Assembly: GCA_030849465.1 (NCBI GenBank)
Contig: JARVLF010000015.1
Span: 930,001 to 994,000, forward strand
Source: Moesziomyces globuligerus
Taxonomy: Eukaryota; Basidiomycota; Ustilaginomycetes; Ustilaginales; Ustilaginaceae
Reading direction: 5' to 3'
DNA length: 64,000 nucleotides
The notes beneath the pieces were generated by a model that was given only the letters and a program-made list of their open reading frames with translations, was not told where the DNA came from and made no database searches. Shown here one piece after another: positions 29,901 through 40,060 of this stretch; position 1 is the first letter of the stretch, and every line of letters begins with the position of its first letter. The translations under genes and the position numbers were made by a program.

Positions 29901-32900
29901 ATGCTGGATGCCGCCGCCCCTCCATTGGTTGAGGAGAGGGAACTCGTCCGCTTCGAACGCGCCGACGAATACCTCTCGCTCCTGTCCCAGCTCGTACCAT
30001 CCCACGCCACTACAAGCACCACCGAGACTGGCGAGACATCAAATGACGCTTCAATCGTATCTCCGGATGAGGTGCTTGGCTCGCTTACCACCATCCTCGA
30101 CGAGTACCAGGATCAGGCGCACCTTCTCGACCCGTACCTCCACCGCATCGTCTCGCCACCTGTCGAGGCCCTCCAGCGCCACGTGCGAGCTCTCTCCAGT
30201 CCTAATCTCGCCACATCGTCCGCTCACCTCTCCAATGACTCGGTTGTGAGGCTCAGCAAGCTGGTGTACGCTTACACCAAGGTGCGCGGCTACAAGACCA
30301 TCGTGCACTACTTCCCACACGAGGTTGCCGACCTGCCGCCCACGCTCGCCTTTCTCGAGCATCTGCGTGACCATACGGACGAGAACGGTGATCAGCTCGT
30401 GTTAGGCTGCTGGCAGGTGCGATATGTCTGCCTGCTGTGGCTCTCGCTTATCTGCATGATCCCCTTCGACCTGGCCAAATTCGACAGCGCCAGCCACTCG
30501 GCCGCTCCCTCGACTGCAGCGCGCATCAGCGCGGTGGCGCAGCACTTCCTCGGCAGCCCGGGCAAGGAGCGCGACGCTGCAGCCGTAGTGCTCGGGAAGC
30601 TCTTCCAGCGTGCGGATGTCCAGAGCGGCCCGCACCTGGCTGGCTTCCTCGCTACCAGCGCGGAGGCACTGGCCAACGACGCCTCGAGCTCGTTCCAGGC
30701 CACAGGCATTCTACAGGCGCTCTGTCAAATCGTCAAGACAGCCCAGCCGAGCTTTGTCGCCGAACACTTTGCGCAGCTCGAGTCGATCAACGAGGCGTAC
30801 GCGGTGCCTGGCTCGAAGCTCGAGCGCAACGGACTCGTTGCCAAGTACCGCACCAAACTCAGCGCGCGTTTGGCCATAAAGCTGCTGCGACCGCGTGCGC
30901 GGCGTCAGGCGAACAAGCTTCATGTCCTCGGCGCCGGCTCAACTGCCAATGGCGAGCCGAGCGAGAAGGTAGTTGAGGAGGATGACGACGAGTCCGATGT
31001 GCCGGACGAGATCGAGGCGTTCATCTCGGTGCTCATCGAGGCGCTTCAGCACAATGATACCGTCGTAAGGTACAGCGCGGCCAAGGGTCTCGCGCGTCTC
31101 TGCGACCGCCTGCCGACGAGCTTCCTCGACCAGGTGATCGAGGCGATCATCTCGCTGTTCCACATCAACATCCCGGACCTCTACGAAGGTGCGACGGATC
31201 TCAGTGCCGTATCGGAGCACACGTGGCAGGGGGCGTGTATGGCGCTGGCCGAGCTGTCGCGGCGCGGATTGCTGTTCGCCAACATGCTGGGGGAGGCGCT
31301 GCCGTGGATTCTCAAGGCGCTGCTGTTCGACGTGCGCAGAGGCGCGCACTCGGTCGGCGCCAACGTGCGCGATGCGGCGTGCTACGTCGTGTGGGCGCTG
31401 GCGCGCTCGAACGATACCCAGTCCATCCGACCGCACGCGCTCGATCTCGCACGCCGCCTCGTCGTGGTGGCGACGCTGGATCGCGATGTGTCGATCCGCA
31501 GAGCGGCTAGTGCCGCGTTCCAAGAATGCGTGGGTAGGCTCGCGCTCTTCCCGCGCGGCATCGACGTGATCCGCCTGACCGATTTTTACGCCGTCAGCGT
31601 TCGCCGCACCGCCTTCCTAGAGTGCGCTGTCAACGTCGCCCGCTTCGAAGAGTATACGCCGTACCTGCTGGATCATCTCGTCGACGTCGTCACCGTGCAC
31701 TGGGACCCGGCTGTGCGCAGACTTGGTGCCCAGGCCCTCGCGCGCATCGCCGTGCTCCAGCCGGCCACGCTGCTGCCGCAACTCACGCAACGCTTGGCGA
31801 AGCGCATCACCACGGGTGATACCGCTGTGCTGCACGGCACGCTCCTCAGTCTCGCCGAGATGTGTGCCGCGTCCCGCCGCCACCCTAGTGAGGTGGGGGA
31901 GGAGGTGCGTGCAAAAGCCTTTGCGCTGCTTGACTCAGTGCGTCCCAGCGCGTTCCGCTCGCTCGGCGCCGCTTCGGTGGTCAAGGCCGCATGCGACCTG
32001 ATCGGCGCCGCCCATCCTTCGAGCCTGCCGTCTTCGCACGATGCATCGCACACCTGGGAGAAGGTGCTGGATGCTGCGCTCGCGCGGCCTGAGGAGCACG
32101 TGCACACCGCTGTCGCCGATGCCGTCGCTCAACTAGGCAGCGCCGTCGATCTCGGCCCCAGGATCACCGCCACCATCGAGGGGTGGACAAGCCTGAGCCT
32201 CGTGCAGCAGCAAAGTCATGCGCTGCTCCTCGGTGCCGTCGACTACGTCTCGCATTCGGCGTCCTTTGACGTGGCCATCGCCCATCTCATCATCGTCGGC
32301 CAGGCGGGGACAAAGGCAGCTCCGAACGCGCTCTACTCGGCGAATATCGAGGTGCGCAGGAATGCGGCAGATAGCCTGGCGCGCGGTGTGCTCGGATTAG
32401 CAGAGAGCTTTGCGAGCGTATGCACACCCGAGAGGCTGCAGGAGGTGGTTGCAGCGATGCTCGCAGGGCTGAGGGACTATTCTACGGACCAGAGGGGCGA
32501 TGTGGGTTCGTGGGTGCGGCTGAGCTGCATCGCCGGCTTGCGCGATCTCCTCCATTTCCTGCTCAAGCAGCCGACAGAGGTACGTGAGTGGCTAGGGCTG
32601 GAGCAGTTTCATGATGTCGTGGGCGCGTTGTGGAAACAGGCGGCCGAGCGCATCGATCACGTTCGCCATACGGCCGGATCTAGCGTTCTGGCTGTCTACG
32701 CTGCATATGCCGCTGCAAGCCCGGTCAAGCCGCACGGATACGATGTCGTCCAGTCAGCGTACGGAGCCTACCAGCAGGATCCGCAGGGGATGGAGGAACG
32801 CATGTTCCGAGAAGCCAGGGAGGCGTTTCCACGCGTGGTCAAGCTGCTCCTCATCCCGGCCTATCGTCTGCCCGTTCTCGAGGGCCTGGTGGTCAGCGTC

Positions 32901-33479
32901 GGGTCCAAGTCCGATCTTGGCGACCGGATCATTGGCCCTGCTCTGGCTGGCCTCACTTCCACAGGGTCCGAGTACACACGCACCGCATTGATGGGCGACC
33001 TCTTCTTGCTCGCCAAGCGCAGTTTTGGCGACAACCGCATCCTTGTCCCCGCGCTGCAGACGGTCAACCTGGTGCTCGAAACCGAGGCCAGCCCCGAGCT
33101 GTGCGGTGAGGTGGTGAGGCTGGTGCGGATGGCGACCTCGGGCGTGCAGAGGATCAAGAGCGTTCCGCGCCTCACGGCCTCCGCTCGGCTTGCGGTCAAC
33201 TTGCTCCTCACCCACCCCACACGGCACGTCGGAGCCGTCGAGATGCTCCTCGATGCCGTCCGCGTCTTCCTGACCCATTCCTTCCCCACCGTCCGCACGG
33301 CTACCGCCGAACATCTCTACGCCATCCTCTCCTCCACCATCGACCTCGACGACGACGACAAGATGGACGCCTGGCAACAGCTCGAGTCCGCCCTCCTCGA
33401 CACGAATTGGGCCGCCTTATCGCATGCCGATGCAGTGCGCCCAGTCACCGAATCGCTTCATCTCCTCCTCTCGCAATAG
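29901..33479 (+). CDS. Tubulin-folding cofactor D (Cin1/Alp1/TBCD)
   Basis: Single-exon gene, 1192 residues from ATG 29901, the usual length for the family. It is built almost wholly of HEAT/ARM-like helical repeats. Diagnostic blocks include VRGYKTIVHYFPHEV near residue 133, a repeat region with DTVVRYSAAKGLARLCDRLP, a following TWQGACMALAELSRRGLL, the span GAHSVGANVRDAACYVVWALAR, and the C-terminal HSFPTVRTATAEHLYAIL. Cofactor D binds beta-tubulin and, with cofactors C and E, assembles alpha/beta-tubulin heterodimers and activates tubulin GTP hydrolysis in the cytosol. It is required for microtubule integrity. An acidic linker occurs near residues 355-370. The stop is 117 bp from the stop of the convergent lipase gene. 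Confidence 0.95.
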   Translation: MLDAAAPPLVEERELVRFERADEYLSLLSQLVPSHATTSTTETGETSNDASIVSPDEVLGSLTTILDEYQDQAHLLDPYLHRIVSPPVEALQRHVRALSSPNLATSSAHLSNDSVVRLSKLVYAYTKVRGYKTIVHYFPHEVADLPPTLAFLEHLRDHTDENGDQLVLGCWQVRYVCLLWLSLICMIPFDLAKFDSASHSAAPSTAARISAVAQHFLGSPGKERDAAAVVLGKLFQRADVQSGPHLAGFLATSAEALANDASSSFQATGILQALCQIVKTAQPSFVAEHFAQLESINEAYAVPGSKLERNGLVAKYRTKLSARLAIKLLRPRARRQANKLHVLGAGSTANGEPSEKVVEEDDDESDVPDEIEAFISVLIEALQHNDTVVRYSAAKGLARLCDRLPTSFLDQVIEAIISLFHINIPDLYEGATDLSAVSEHTWQGACMALAELSRRGLLFANMLGEALPWILKALLFDVRRGAHSVGANVRDAACYVVWALARSNDTQSIRPHALDLARRLVVVATLDRDVSIRRAASAAFQECVGRLALFPRGIDVIRLTDFYAVSVRRTAFLECAVNVARFEEYTPYLLDHLVDVVTVHWDPAVRRLGAQALARIAVLQPATLLPQLTQRLAKRITTGDTAVLHGTLLSLAEMCAASRRHPSEVGEEVRAKAFALLDSVRPSAFRSLGAASVVKAACDLIGAAHPSSLPSSHDASHTWEKVLDAALARPEEHVHTAVADAVAQLGSAVDLGPRITATIEGWTSLSLVQQQSHALLLGAVDYVSHSASFDVAIAHLIIVGQAGTKAAPNALYSANIEVRRNAADSLARGVLGLAESFASVCTPERLQEVVAAMLAGLRDYSTDQRGDVGSWVRLSCIAGLRDLLHFLLKQPTEVREWLGLEQFHDVVGALWKQAAERIDHVRHTAGSSVLAVYAAYAAASPVKPHGYDVVQSAYGAYQQDPQGMEERMFREAREAFPRVVKLLLIPAYRLPVLEGLVVSVGSKSDLGDRIIGPALAGLTSTGSEYTRTALMGDLFLLAKRSFGDNRILVPALQTVNLVLETEASPELCGEVVRLVRMATSGVQRIKSVPRLTASARLAVNLLLTHPTRHVGAVEMLLDAVRVFLTHSFPTVRTATAEHLYAILSSTIDLDDDDKMDAWQQLESALLDTNWAALSHADAVRPVTESLHLLLSQ

Positions 33480-33596
33480 ACCAAACTTCAACCCGCCTTT
33501 CGCCAGGGTACGGTCGGATGGAAGCGTAAATATCCTTCCCAAGGACGTGTGGTGTTCCCATGACTGTGACTGATCTGCCTTAAGAAATGTGTGGTT

Positions 33597-36500
33597 TTAG
33601 GTGGAGGGATCGTCGATGATGCACTCGTGGAGGAGGCTGAGGCAGAGCTCGTAGTTGGTGGGGATGTGATCGCGGAGCATGCTCTTTGCAAAGACGGGTT
33701 CGGAGAAGCGTTTCTGCACGTCCTGACAATGACGCAGAATCACGCGATGCGCCTGGGCGCGTTTGGTCTCTGCGCCGTCGGAACCACGGTCGATGACGAC
33801 GTCGCTATCCGCCTGCATGCGCGGCGTGACGAAGACGGCAAAGCTCTCGATGCAGTACACCTCGCCGGGCGGGTAGAGCTTGCTGGAATCCATGTCGGCA
33901 CGGATCGTCTTGATGAGCGACCAGAGCCAGTCGGCCAACTCGGCATCGGCCGGATCCGCACCCTGCGCATGCACCTGCCCACCCCCACTCGAGTACGAAA
34001 ACGGATCCAGATGGTCCTCCTTGAGATTCGGGTCCTGGTAGTTGTCGTCGCGCGCGAGGTTGCGCGTCTTGCCGTTACGCAGCTCCTGGCTATCCAGCTG
34101 CACCTCGCGCTCCGACAGCGGCGCCTCTTGCGGTCTCGGCGCCTCGAGCGCCGCCAAATGCTCGGGTACGCCTGCCGCAGCAGGGTCCGCGCGCAGAGCT
34201 TGACGCTGCCGGTAGGTTCCCAGCACGCGCGTAACAATGTCGCGCGCTACGTCGGATCCATTCTCCTCGCTGAGCGCATGCGCTATGTTCTTAAAGTCGC
34301 GCACCATACCCAGCGACAGCGTGGGGATAAAGTCGTGCCCGTGGATGATGCTCGTAACCAGACCCTTGCAGTGCGCTGCCAAGTCCGGCGAGGCGACCGC
34401 CGGCACACCGTACGCATACGCATGGATCGGCCGTCCCGCCGGCAAGCCGCTGTCGAACGACGTGACAAACGGCGTATGGATCCGAGGATGCTGCACATTC
34501 CTCCCCGTCCTTCCCCTCTGCCTCAACGCCTGCTGCCGGAACAGATCCGCGGGACAGCTCAGCTCCACCGCTGCCAAGGCCGCCACGCCTCCACCGAGCG
34601 AATGCCCTGTGACCACCAGCCCGTAGTCCGGATTCTCCTCCAATGCCTTGCGCAGCGTCTGCATCACGGTGCTGTTCTCGTTGCACAACCGCCTCGTGCT
34701 GGCGAGCATGCCCGAATGGACCTGGTAGTGCCGATCGCTCCTGCCGCCCTCGACGGCGATTGTCTCAAAGTCGCACGTCAGGTCGGTCAGGATATCGCTC
34801 AGCCCCATCGTACCGCGGCAGGTGAGCACCACCGCGCGCGCCGCATCGTCCACGGCCACGTAGTTGACCAGCGGCGACATCTGCTCGGTGAATAACGGCT
34901 GCGCTTCGCTGAAGCTGTTGAGCAGGATCGCGTCGACGGGGATGCCGACGTGGTGCGCAAACGCCCACACGTTGGCATGGTGCTTGCTCGTGTCCGGGAA
35001 AAAGTAGTCTAGGCTCCCGATGCCGAGGATGCGCATGAAGTTCTGGCCGTATGCTGCCGACGAGTAGCGCATGAAGCGTCGCAGGTTCGACACCAGATGC
35101 GCCTGCGGAAACGCGGCCGAGTCCACCTCGCAATCGTCCACGCCCGCTGCAGCGACCGAAGACATGTGCGAGCGCGACGCGAACGACCGGATCGATGTCA
35201 CCGACGGCGCCCGACTGCGTCGTCGGTTCGAGTCCCGAACCGATCCTTGCGGCGTCGACGGCACCGTCCGTGGCCCCTCTGGAGGGAACAACGCCCGCTG
35301 CGACGCGCCGCGGTGTGGAATCGCTGGCAGCTCCTTCCCTGCTCCTCGCGACACAGCGTCGGACTTGAGCGCTTCTTCGTTGCCCTTGCGCACCTTGACG
35401 TGCGACGCTGGCGTCGGTGGCAAAGCGCGCTTGCTCTTCCCTGGCGATGTCAAGGGGCTCCGCTCCACCGCCGGGTCCGGAGATCGGGGCCACGCCGTTG
35501 CGAAACGTGAGGGCGGGTCCATCGCGCCGGTTGTGGGATGCTGCGGGGATGCCAGTTCAGCTTCGGCGGTCGGCGCGCGAGTGAGCTGATGCTTTGCTCG
35601 TCGCAGTACCTTATTCAGCCCCCGTCCGAGATCCCCCTTGGCCTGAAGATCGGCTGCGGCATCGCGCTGGGTCTTGCTCCGGCTCTTGTCTTTGCTCGGC
35701 AGGGGAATCGATGCAGGCACGGACGACAGGACGGGTGGTGCGACGGTAGCTGTCTCGTTGTCGACAGCAAGGCCGATCGGCTCTGCCTCGCCACGTGCGT
35801 CGCCGATCTCGATACGGCGGAGAGTTTTGCGCTTCTGGATGAGCTTCTTGGTCATAGTCTTGAGCACGACGGGCATCTTGGGCCCCTCCACCCTCGTCTT
35901 GCCCGGACCGAGCGCCGTGTCCACCGCAGCCCCGTTGGGAGCCTCAGGGATCGCGAGCGACATCGGCGCTGTCTCGGTATGCGCCGCGTGCGGCGTGCGC
36001 GCGTCGGTGGTGCGGACCTCACACCACTCCTCGTCCTCCTCGTGCTTAGTCTCGTGGCCATCGTCGAAGACCGAGTGCGTCTCAGTGCCGCTCTTGCTGC
36101 TCGTCACCTCCCGACGCGTAAGGCCGGAAAGATGCGACTGCAACTGCGACGCAGACGAGTCCGAGTGTGGGTAGGATGCCTCGGATAATGTTGCCCGCCC
36201 AGGGGGCTGGACGGTGGTGACCGTCTCGACGGTCTCGATGATCTCGGTGGTGATTTCGTACACGGTCTCGCGGTTGCCCGTGGCACGGTCCGTCTTGCGG
36301 ACGCGGCGAAGGAGCTGCTTGGGCGTCTCGTGCTGTCCGTCTTGCAGGACCACGCCGGTGCGCAGCTGGTCGTCGGTATACGCCTGCAGCTGCGAGCGGA
36401 GGTGAGCGGGGAGCTGGTCATCCGTGAGGCTCGCCTCGACAGACTCATCGCTGCCGTCGCTGCCCACAAGAAAGTTGAGGTCCTCGATGAGCGAAGCATC

Positions 36501-37805
36501 GTCCTCGGCGCCCTCCGCAGCCGCTTGCTCGCTCGAATTGGAGGTCCACCCGGCGCCCCAGTTGCGATGCGGCACGGCAGGACTGACGTCTGTGAGGCAG
36601 AGACCGTCGCCAAGGAAGCCCCTCGAGCGCGAGGTGGGCAAATGGACGACGCTAGTCGAGATCGGCAGGTGGGCTTCTGGTGCTAGGAGCGAGGCGGTCC
36701 GAGGCGGCGGTGAGCGCAGGGAGAGCGATTCGAGCCCCTCCGTTTCCGAAGGCGGGAAGGCTGCCGGAAGGGCGCGGACAAAGTTACCTGAGCCGACCAT
36801 GAGGGATCTCCAGCTTTTTGCCTCGACCTCTCCAAGAATGGTGCAATCGTAGACGACGCGCATCTTCATGCTCTTTGCGCTGCGCTTGTACGTCGAGTTC
36901 TGCAGCACGGCAAACGCCGTGACGGCCTTGGTGAGCTTGTTGAGGATGGAGACGGTGCTGTCGTTGGCAAAGCGTGGATCGTTGTTCACCTCGGCGCGGA
37001 CGAGCGTGACAAAAGAAGCGAGCGCTCTGGAGGTCTCGTTGGAGCCAAAGATGCCGTCGAGCGTACGCACGGATTCGTCGGCGGCGGCGATGCCTGCGGT
37101 CAAGCCGGTCTGCACCAGCTGGAAGCTGCCCATGGCGAAGAGCTCGGCGAGGGTGAAGGTGTGATGGATGAGATAGATGCCGACAGCTGTGTACTTGTCG
37201 AGGATGCTAAGAAAGCTGGGATGTGGTGGCTGAAGCGATCGACCTGTCGCTTTGGCATCCCAAGCTTCGCCCGAGGAGATGGAATGCACGGCTCTGGCTG
37301 TGCCGATGGCGGTGATGAGCGCGCGGCGGGTGATGCCGAGCGTGAGGCCGGTGGTATTGCGTGCGGCTTCGAGGATGACTTCGATGAAGAAGGCAGCAGC
37401 CTTGAGCGAGACGCGCGCGATGACGCTGAGATTCGAGACCATCTCGGCGATCTGTTGCGGCAGCAGAGGCGAGGCAGTAGCATATTTGAGCAGCGCATCG
37501 CTGGCGCCATAGGCTTGGTGCTTGGTCCAGGCGCGCACGCCGGAGGTGATGGCGACATTCCTAGGCTCGGTTCCGCAGTAGGCGACGATCTGCGGGGTGG
37601 GGCTGCGAGTGGGAGCGGCGGGGGTGGCGGGTCCGGAGGTGTCGGTGGTGATCAGGCCGTCGTCGGAGTCACGGGTGTCGTCAACCCACTGAAAGGGCTG
37701 GGGAGCAAGCTTGTGAAACTCAATCTCCATGCTGAGGCTGGAGGGCATGCGTTCCAGATCGGCATAGCTGGGATCGAGAGGATCCCGAGCAAGGGCGGCG
37801 GGCAT
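33597..37805 (-). CDS. Class 3 lipase, sn1-diacylglycerol-lipase-like
   Basis: Single-exon ORF, 1402 residues, start ATG 37805. The N-terminal 300 residues contain several amphipathic or hydrophobic helices (VSLKAAAFFIEVILEA; LDKYTAVGIYLIHHTFTLAELF), then a long disordered Ser/Arg-rich middle (about 350-920). The alpha/beta-hydrolase domain follows: RFMRYSSAAYGQNF, VVLTCRGTMGLSDILTDL (oxyanion region), and the nucleophile elbow GHSLGGG with Ser1069. A likely catalytic Asp is in VASPDLAAH, and a candidate His is in SMLRDHIPTNYE near the C-terminus, matching the DHxP of diacylglycerol lipases. It probably hydrolyses diacylglycerol or another neutral/phospho-lipid at a membrane. The insertion between Ser and His is large. 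Substrate and location are inferred from family only. Confidence 0.9.
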   Translation of the reverse strand: MPAALARDPLDPSYADLERMPSSLSMEIEFHKLAPQPFQWVDDTRDSDDGLITTDTSGPATPAAPTRSPTPQIVAYCGTEPRNVAITSGVRAWTKHQAYGASDALLKYATASPLLPQQIAEMVSNLSVIARVSLKAAAFFIEVILEAARNTTGLTLGITRRALITAIGTARAVHSISSGEAWDAKATGRSLQPPHPSFLSILDKYTAVGIYLIHHTFTLAELFAMGSFQLVQTGLTAGIAAADESVRTLDGIFGSNETSRALASFVTLVRAEVNNDPRFANDSTVSILNKLTKAVTAFAVLQNSTYKRSAKSMKMRVVYDCTILGEVEAKSWRSLMVGSGNFVRALPAAFPPSETEGLESLSLRSPPPRTASLLAPEAHLPISTSVVHLPTSRSRGFLGDGLCLTDVSPAVPHRNWGAGWTSNSSEQAAAEGAEDDASLIEDLNFLVGSDGSDESVEASLTDDQLPAHLRSQLQAYTDDQLRTGVVLQDGQHETPKQLLRRVRKTDRATGNRETVYEITTEIIETVETVTTVQPPGRATLSEASYPHSDSSASQLQSHLSGLTRREVTSSKSGTETHSVFDDGHETKHEEDEEWCEVRTTDARTPHAAHTETAPMSLAIPEAPNGAAVDTALGPGKTRVEGPKMPVVLKTMTKKLIQKRKTLRRIEIGDARGEAEPIGLAVDNETATVAPPVLSSVPASIPLPSKDKSRSKTQRDAAADLQAKGDLGRGLNKVLRRAKHQLTRAPTAEAELASPQHPTTGAMDPPSRFATAWPRSPDPAVERSPLTSPGKSKRALPPTPASHVKVRKGNEEALKSDAVSRGAGKELPAIPHRGASQRALFPPEGPRTVPSTPQGSVRDSNRRRSRAPSVTSIRSFASRSHMSSVAAAGVDDCEVDSAAFPQAHLVSNLRRFMRYSSAAYGQNFMRILGIGSLDYFFPDTSKHHANVWAFAHHVGIPVDAILLNSFSEAQPLFTEQMSPLVNYVAVDDAARAVVLTCRGTMGLSDILTDLTCDFETIAVEGGRSDRHYQVHSGMLASTRRLCNENSTVMQTLRKALEENPDYGLVVTGHSLGGGVAALAAVELSCPADLFRQQALRQRGRTGRNVQHPRIHTPFVTSFDSGLPAGRPIHAYAYGVPAVASPDLAAHCKGLVTSIIHGHDFIPTLSLGMVRDFKNIAHALSEENGSDVARDIVTRVLGTYRQRQALRADPAAAGVPEHLAALEAPRPQEAPLSEREVQLDSQELRNGKTRNLARDDNYQDPNLKEDHLDPFSYSSGGGQVHAQGADPADAELADWLWSLIKTIRADMDSSKLYPPGEVYCIESFAVFVTPRMQADSDVVIDRGSDGAETKRAQAHRVILRHCQDVQKRFSEPVFAKSMLRDHIPTNYELCLSLLHECIIDDPST

Positions 37806-38988
37806 GCTGTGAGACAGGGTCGGCCCTGGCAGTGAAGCCAGGCGTTGCTAGGGCTCGAATGAGAGTCGGAAGGATCAGTGCGTAGTGAGGATAACGAACA
37901 TGATGTAGATAGCACGAGAGAGGACGGCAGCAGGTGGGGTTGGTAACGATGCTGAAGTGGCTGCAGCAGATCGCAGGCGGGAGCAGACGAGAGGGTGCGC
38001 GAGGATGCGCGAGAGTAGGGCGCAGAGGTTGGCACGGACGCAATGCGGCAAGATGCGGCATGCGCCACCGCAAGTGGATGTATGCGTCCCCGAAGCTTGG
38101 CTGCTCAGGATCGAGAGTTTTTCCGCTGCCGCTGTTGTTGGGTCGTCCAGGCGTGTCCCGCGGTTGCTGAGCTCAGCCAGAGCTTCGAAAGCTGGGGCCC
38201 AGTCGGAAAGCGTAGATCGCGTGTTGAGTAGGCAGCAGAGGGTCACGGGATGCTGACGAGCTGAGCTGCAGAGAGGCGTGCGGGGCTGCGGGGGAGAGAG
38301 GGAGGAGGAGGTGTCGAGTGACGAGAGGAGAGGTGGCAAGGGTGGTGCTCGCTCAGCAAGATGAGGCAGCAACGAGCCGGTGTGGAGAGCGAAAGGAAGC
38401 CCTGTCGCAGCCAAGGTCCCTGTCCTGACCAGCTTCGAGAGAGGAGGCCGTTGTGTGGCGGGATGAGCTTGCGCAAGCGGGCAGCCGAAGCAGCGGTAGT
38501 TCGGCCCTGTCGATCCGAGCTGTCGTGCCGTGTTGAACGAGTCTTGTTGCTGTGTCAGAGCGAGTGCTTGAGCGAGTGAGAGAGATTGGATTTCCGATGC
38601 AGCGTTGAACCCTTGATTCCTGTGATTTTGGCAGCTGAGATGCGTGTTGGATTGCGTGGATTGCGCGTGCGTGTGTTGGTCTCGGGCTGGCAGGGCGGGC
38701 GCCTTGCGTCTTGTCAGGGCCAACGCCGCAGGCGGGCATCACACATGCATGGCCTGCACTCACACTCTGCAGCGCGCTGCTGTCCAAAAATTGCCACTTT
38801 CACGCTTGTCGCCTTGCCGACACAGCTGTGGCTTGAATATCGGGCTATCGGGGCTTCCATCTCTCCCGGCAATCAAGATCAAATTTTGGACGCACAAAAG
38901 TTCTCCCCACAACTTTCTCCTCAACTTTCTCCTCATCTTCTTCCTCCTCTGCATCCTTCCCCTCGTATCCTCTGCCTAGCTCTCACAG
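37806..38988. promoter_or_regulatory. 1.2 kb divergent region (lipase / SLX9-like)
   Basis: Contains both promoters. The 70 bp before the SLX9-like ATG form a strong pyrimidine-rich tract (about 38907-38975, repeats of CTTTCTCCTC), typical of strongly expressed fungal genes. No ORF with a recognisable domain and no RNA gene was seen. Confidence 0.5.
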
Positions 38989-39727
38989 ATGGTTCGCGCA
39001 GACCAAGGCATTCGTGGCCGCTCAGCGCCCCGGTCCAAGAACCGCTCTTCAGTCACATCCACCATCCGGGCGCGTTCCGCAGGCAACACCGCCAATGCCG
39101 CCGCACCGCCGCCCACCCAAATCACCAAGGCCGCCAAGCGCGCCATGAAGCGTGCCGAACTCATGGCCAAGGTCAATCCGACCGCACGCACATCTCTCCT
39201 CAATCTCGAGCCTACCGATGGCACGCTGTCCAAGTCTTCGCTCAGACGCCAGAAGCGCAAGCAGAAGGAACAGCTTGCGGGAAACACCACCGGTCTCAAA
39301 GACCTCGCAGCAGCCATGGACGAGGTCGCACAAGAGCTCCAAGACGAGGATCAGGACAGCGCGGATGATGTCGAAGAAGATCAAGATGATGCGATGGACA
39401 CAGACGCCGCTCGTCAACACCAGTCGTCAGCACACCCGCGAGTCGGCGCTCAAAAGTCTCGTAAGGACGCCACCGTCACCGAAAAGGCCCGCAAGGCTGC
39501 CCTGTAAGTTCAAAGTTCAGTCCTCCATCTTCACCTCTCTACCAAGACTGGATCTCATCTCTGACCCTATCCTTATCCTTGTCCTCGCAACTCGCAGTAC
39601 GGTAGAGAGGCAGCGTCAGAATCTCATCCTCTCCGACCCAGCTTACACCAAAAGCCCCTTCGCCGCCCTTCGCCTCCACGCCCAAAACACCCTCGCCTTT
39701 GACAAGCCCGCCAACCGAAGGCAATAG
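38989..39727 (+). CDS. Probable ribosome-biogenesis protein, SLX9-like
   Basis: Two exons, join(38989..39503, 39598..39727), encode 214 residues; the 94-bp intron has GTAAGT and CAG ends, and the split leucine codon restores the frame. The protein is short, very basic at the N-terminus, with a central KSSLRRQKRKQKEQL block, an acidic patch (DEDQDSADDVEEDQDD), and a C-terminal VERQRQNLILSDPAYTKSPF followed by AALRLHAQNTL. This last motif, a helix ending in a hydrophobic-Pro-Phe-x-Ala-Leu-x-x-His pattern, is what I recognise as the end of fungal Slx9-type proteins, which assist 40S pre-ribosome maturation and export. Assignment is by motif only; Alb1-type ribosomal factors share a similar ending. 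The pyrimidine-rich promoter suits a ribosome-biogenesis gene. Confidence 0.7.
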
Positions 39728-40060
39728 TTTCCTACCGACTCGATTCGGCTCGGCTCGATTCGGCGCGGCTCGGCTCATCCTGTACTTGTATCTCGCACCT
39801 TTCGCAATCTGCACTCTCGTTCCCTCACCCAATGGCACAGCATCGCATACACGGTTTCTACAAGTTGGATTGCAAGTCATCTTTGCACAATCCTACTAAC
39901 TGACACGGGGCAAGCCCCGAGAGGCTTCCTTCGCGTCGAAAATTTTACATCTGAGCCAAGAGACAAGCGCATGATCTCGACGGCAGGGCCCACACAGGAC
40001 CGGCTCGTCGAGTTCAACTCCGTCCTGAGCGCAACCCGCGTCGGATGGAGCTAGGCGGCT
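39728..40060. other. Convergent 3' region SLX9-like / ERG5
   Basis: 333 bp between stop codons. It contains a 15-bp tandem repeat (39741-39775) and nothing else distinctive. Confidence 0.5.
39741..39775. repeat. 15-bp tandem repeat, 2.3 copies
   Basis: Unit CGATTCGGCTCGGCT, second copy with one substitution (CGGCGCGG), then a partial third. It lies in the presumed 3' UTR of the SLX9-like gene, 14 bp after its stop. Confidence 0.75.

Noticed and set aside
33591..34895. 434-codon plus-strand ORF
   Set aside because: Antisense to the lipase, His/Arg-rich and without any family resemblance.
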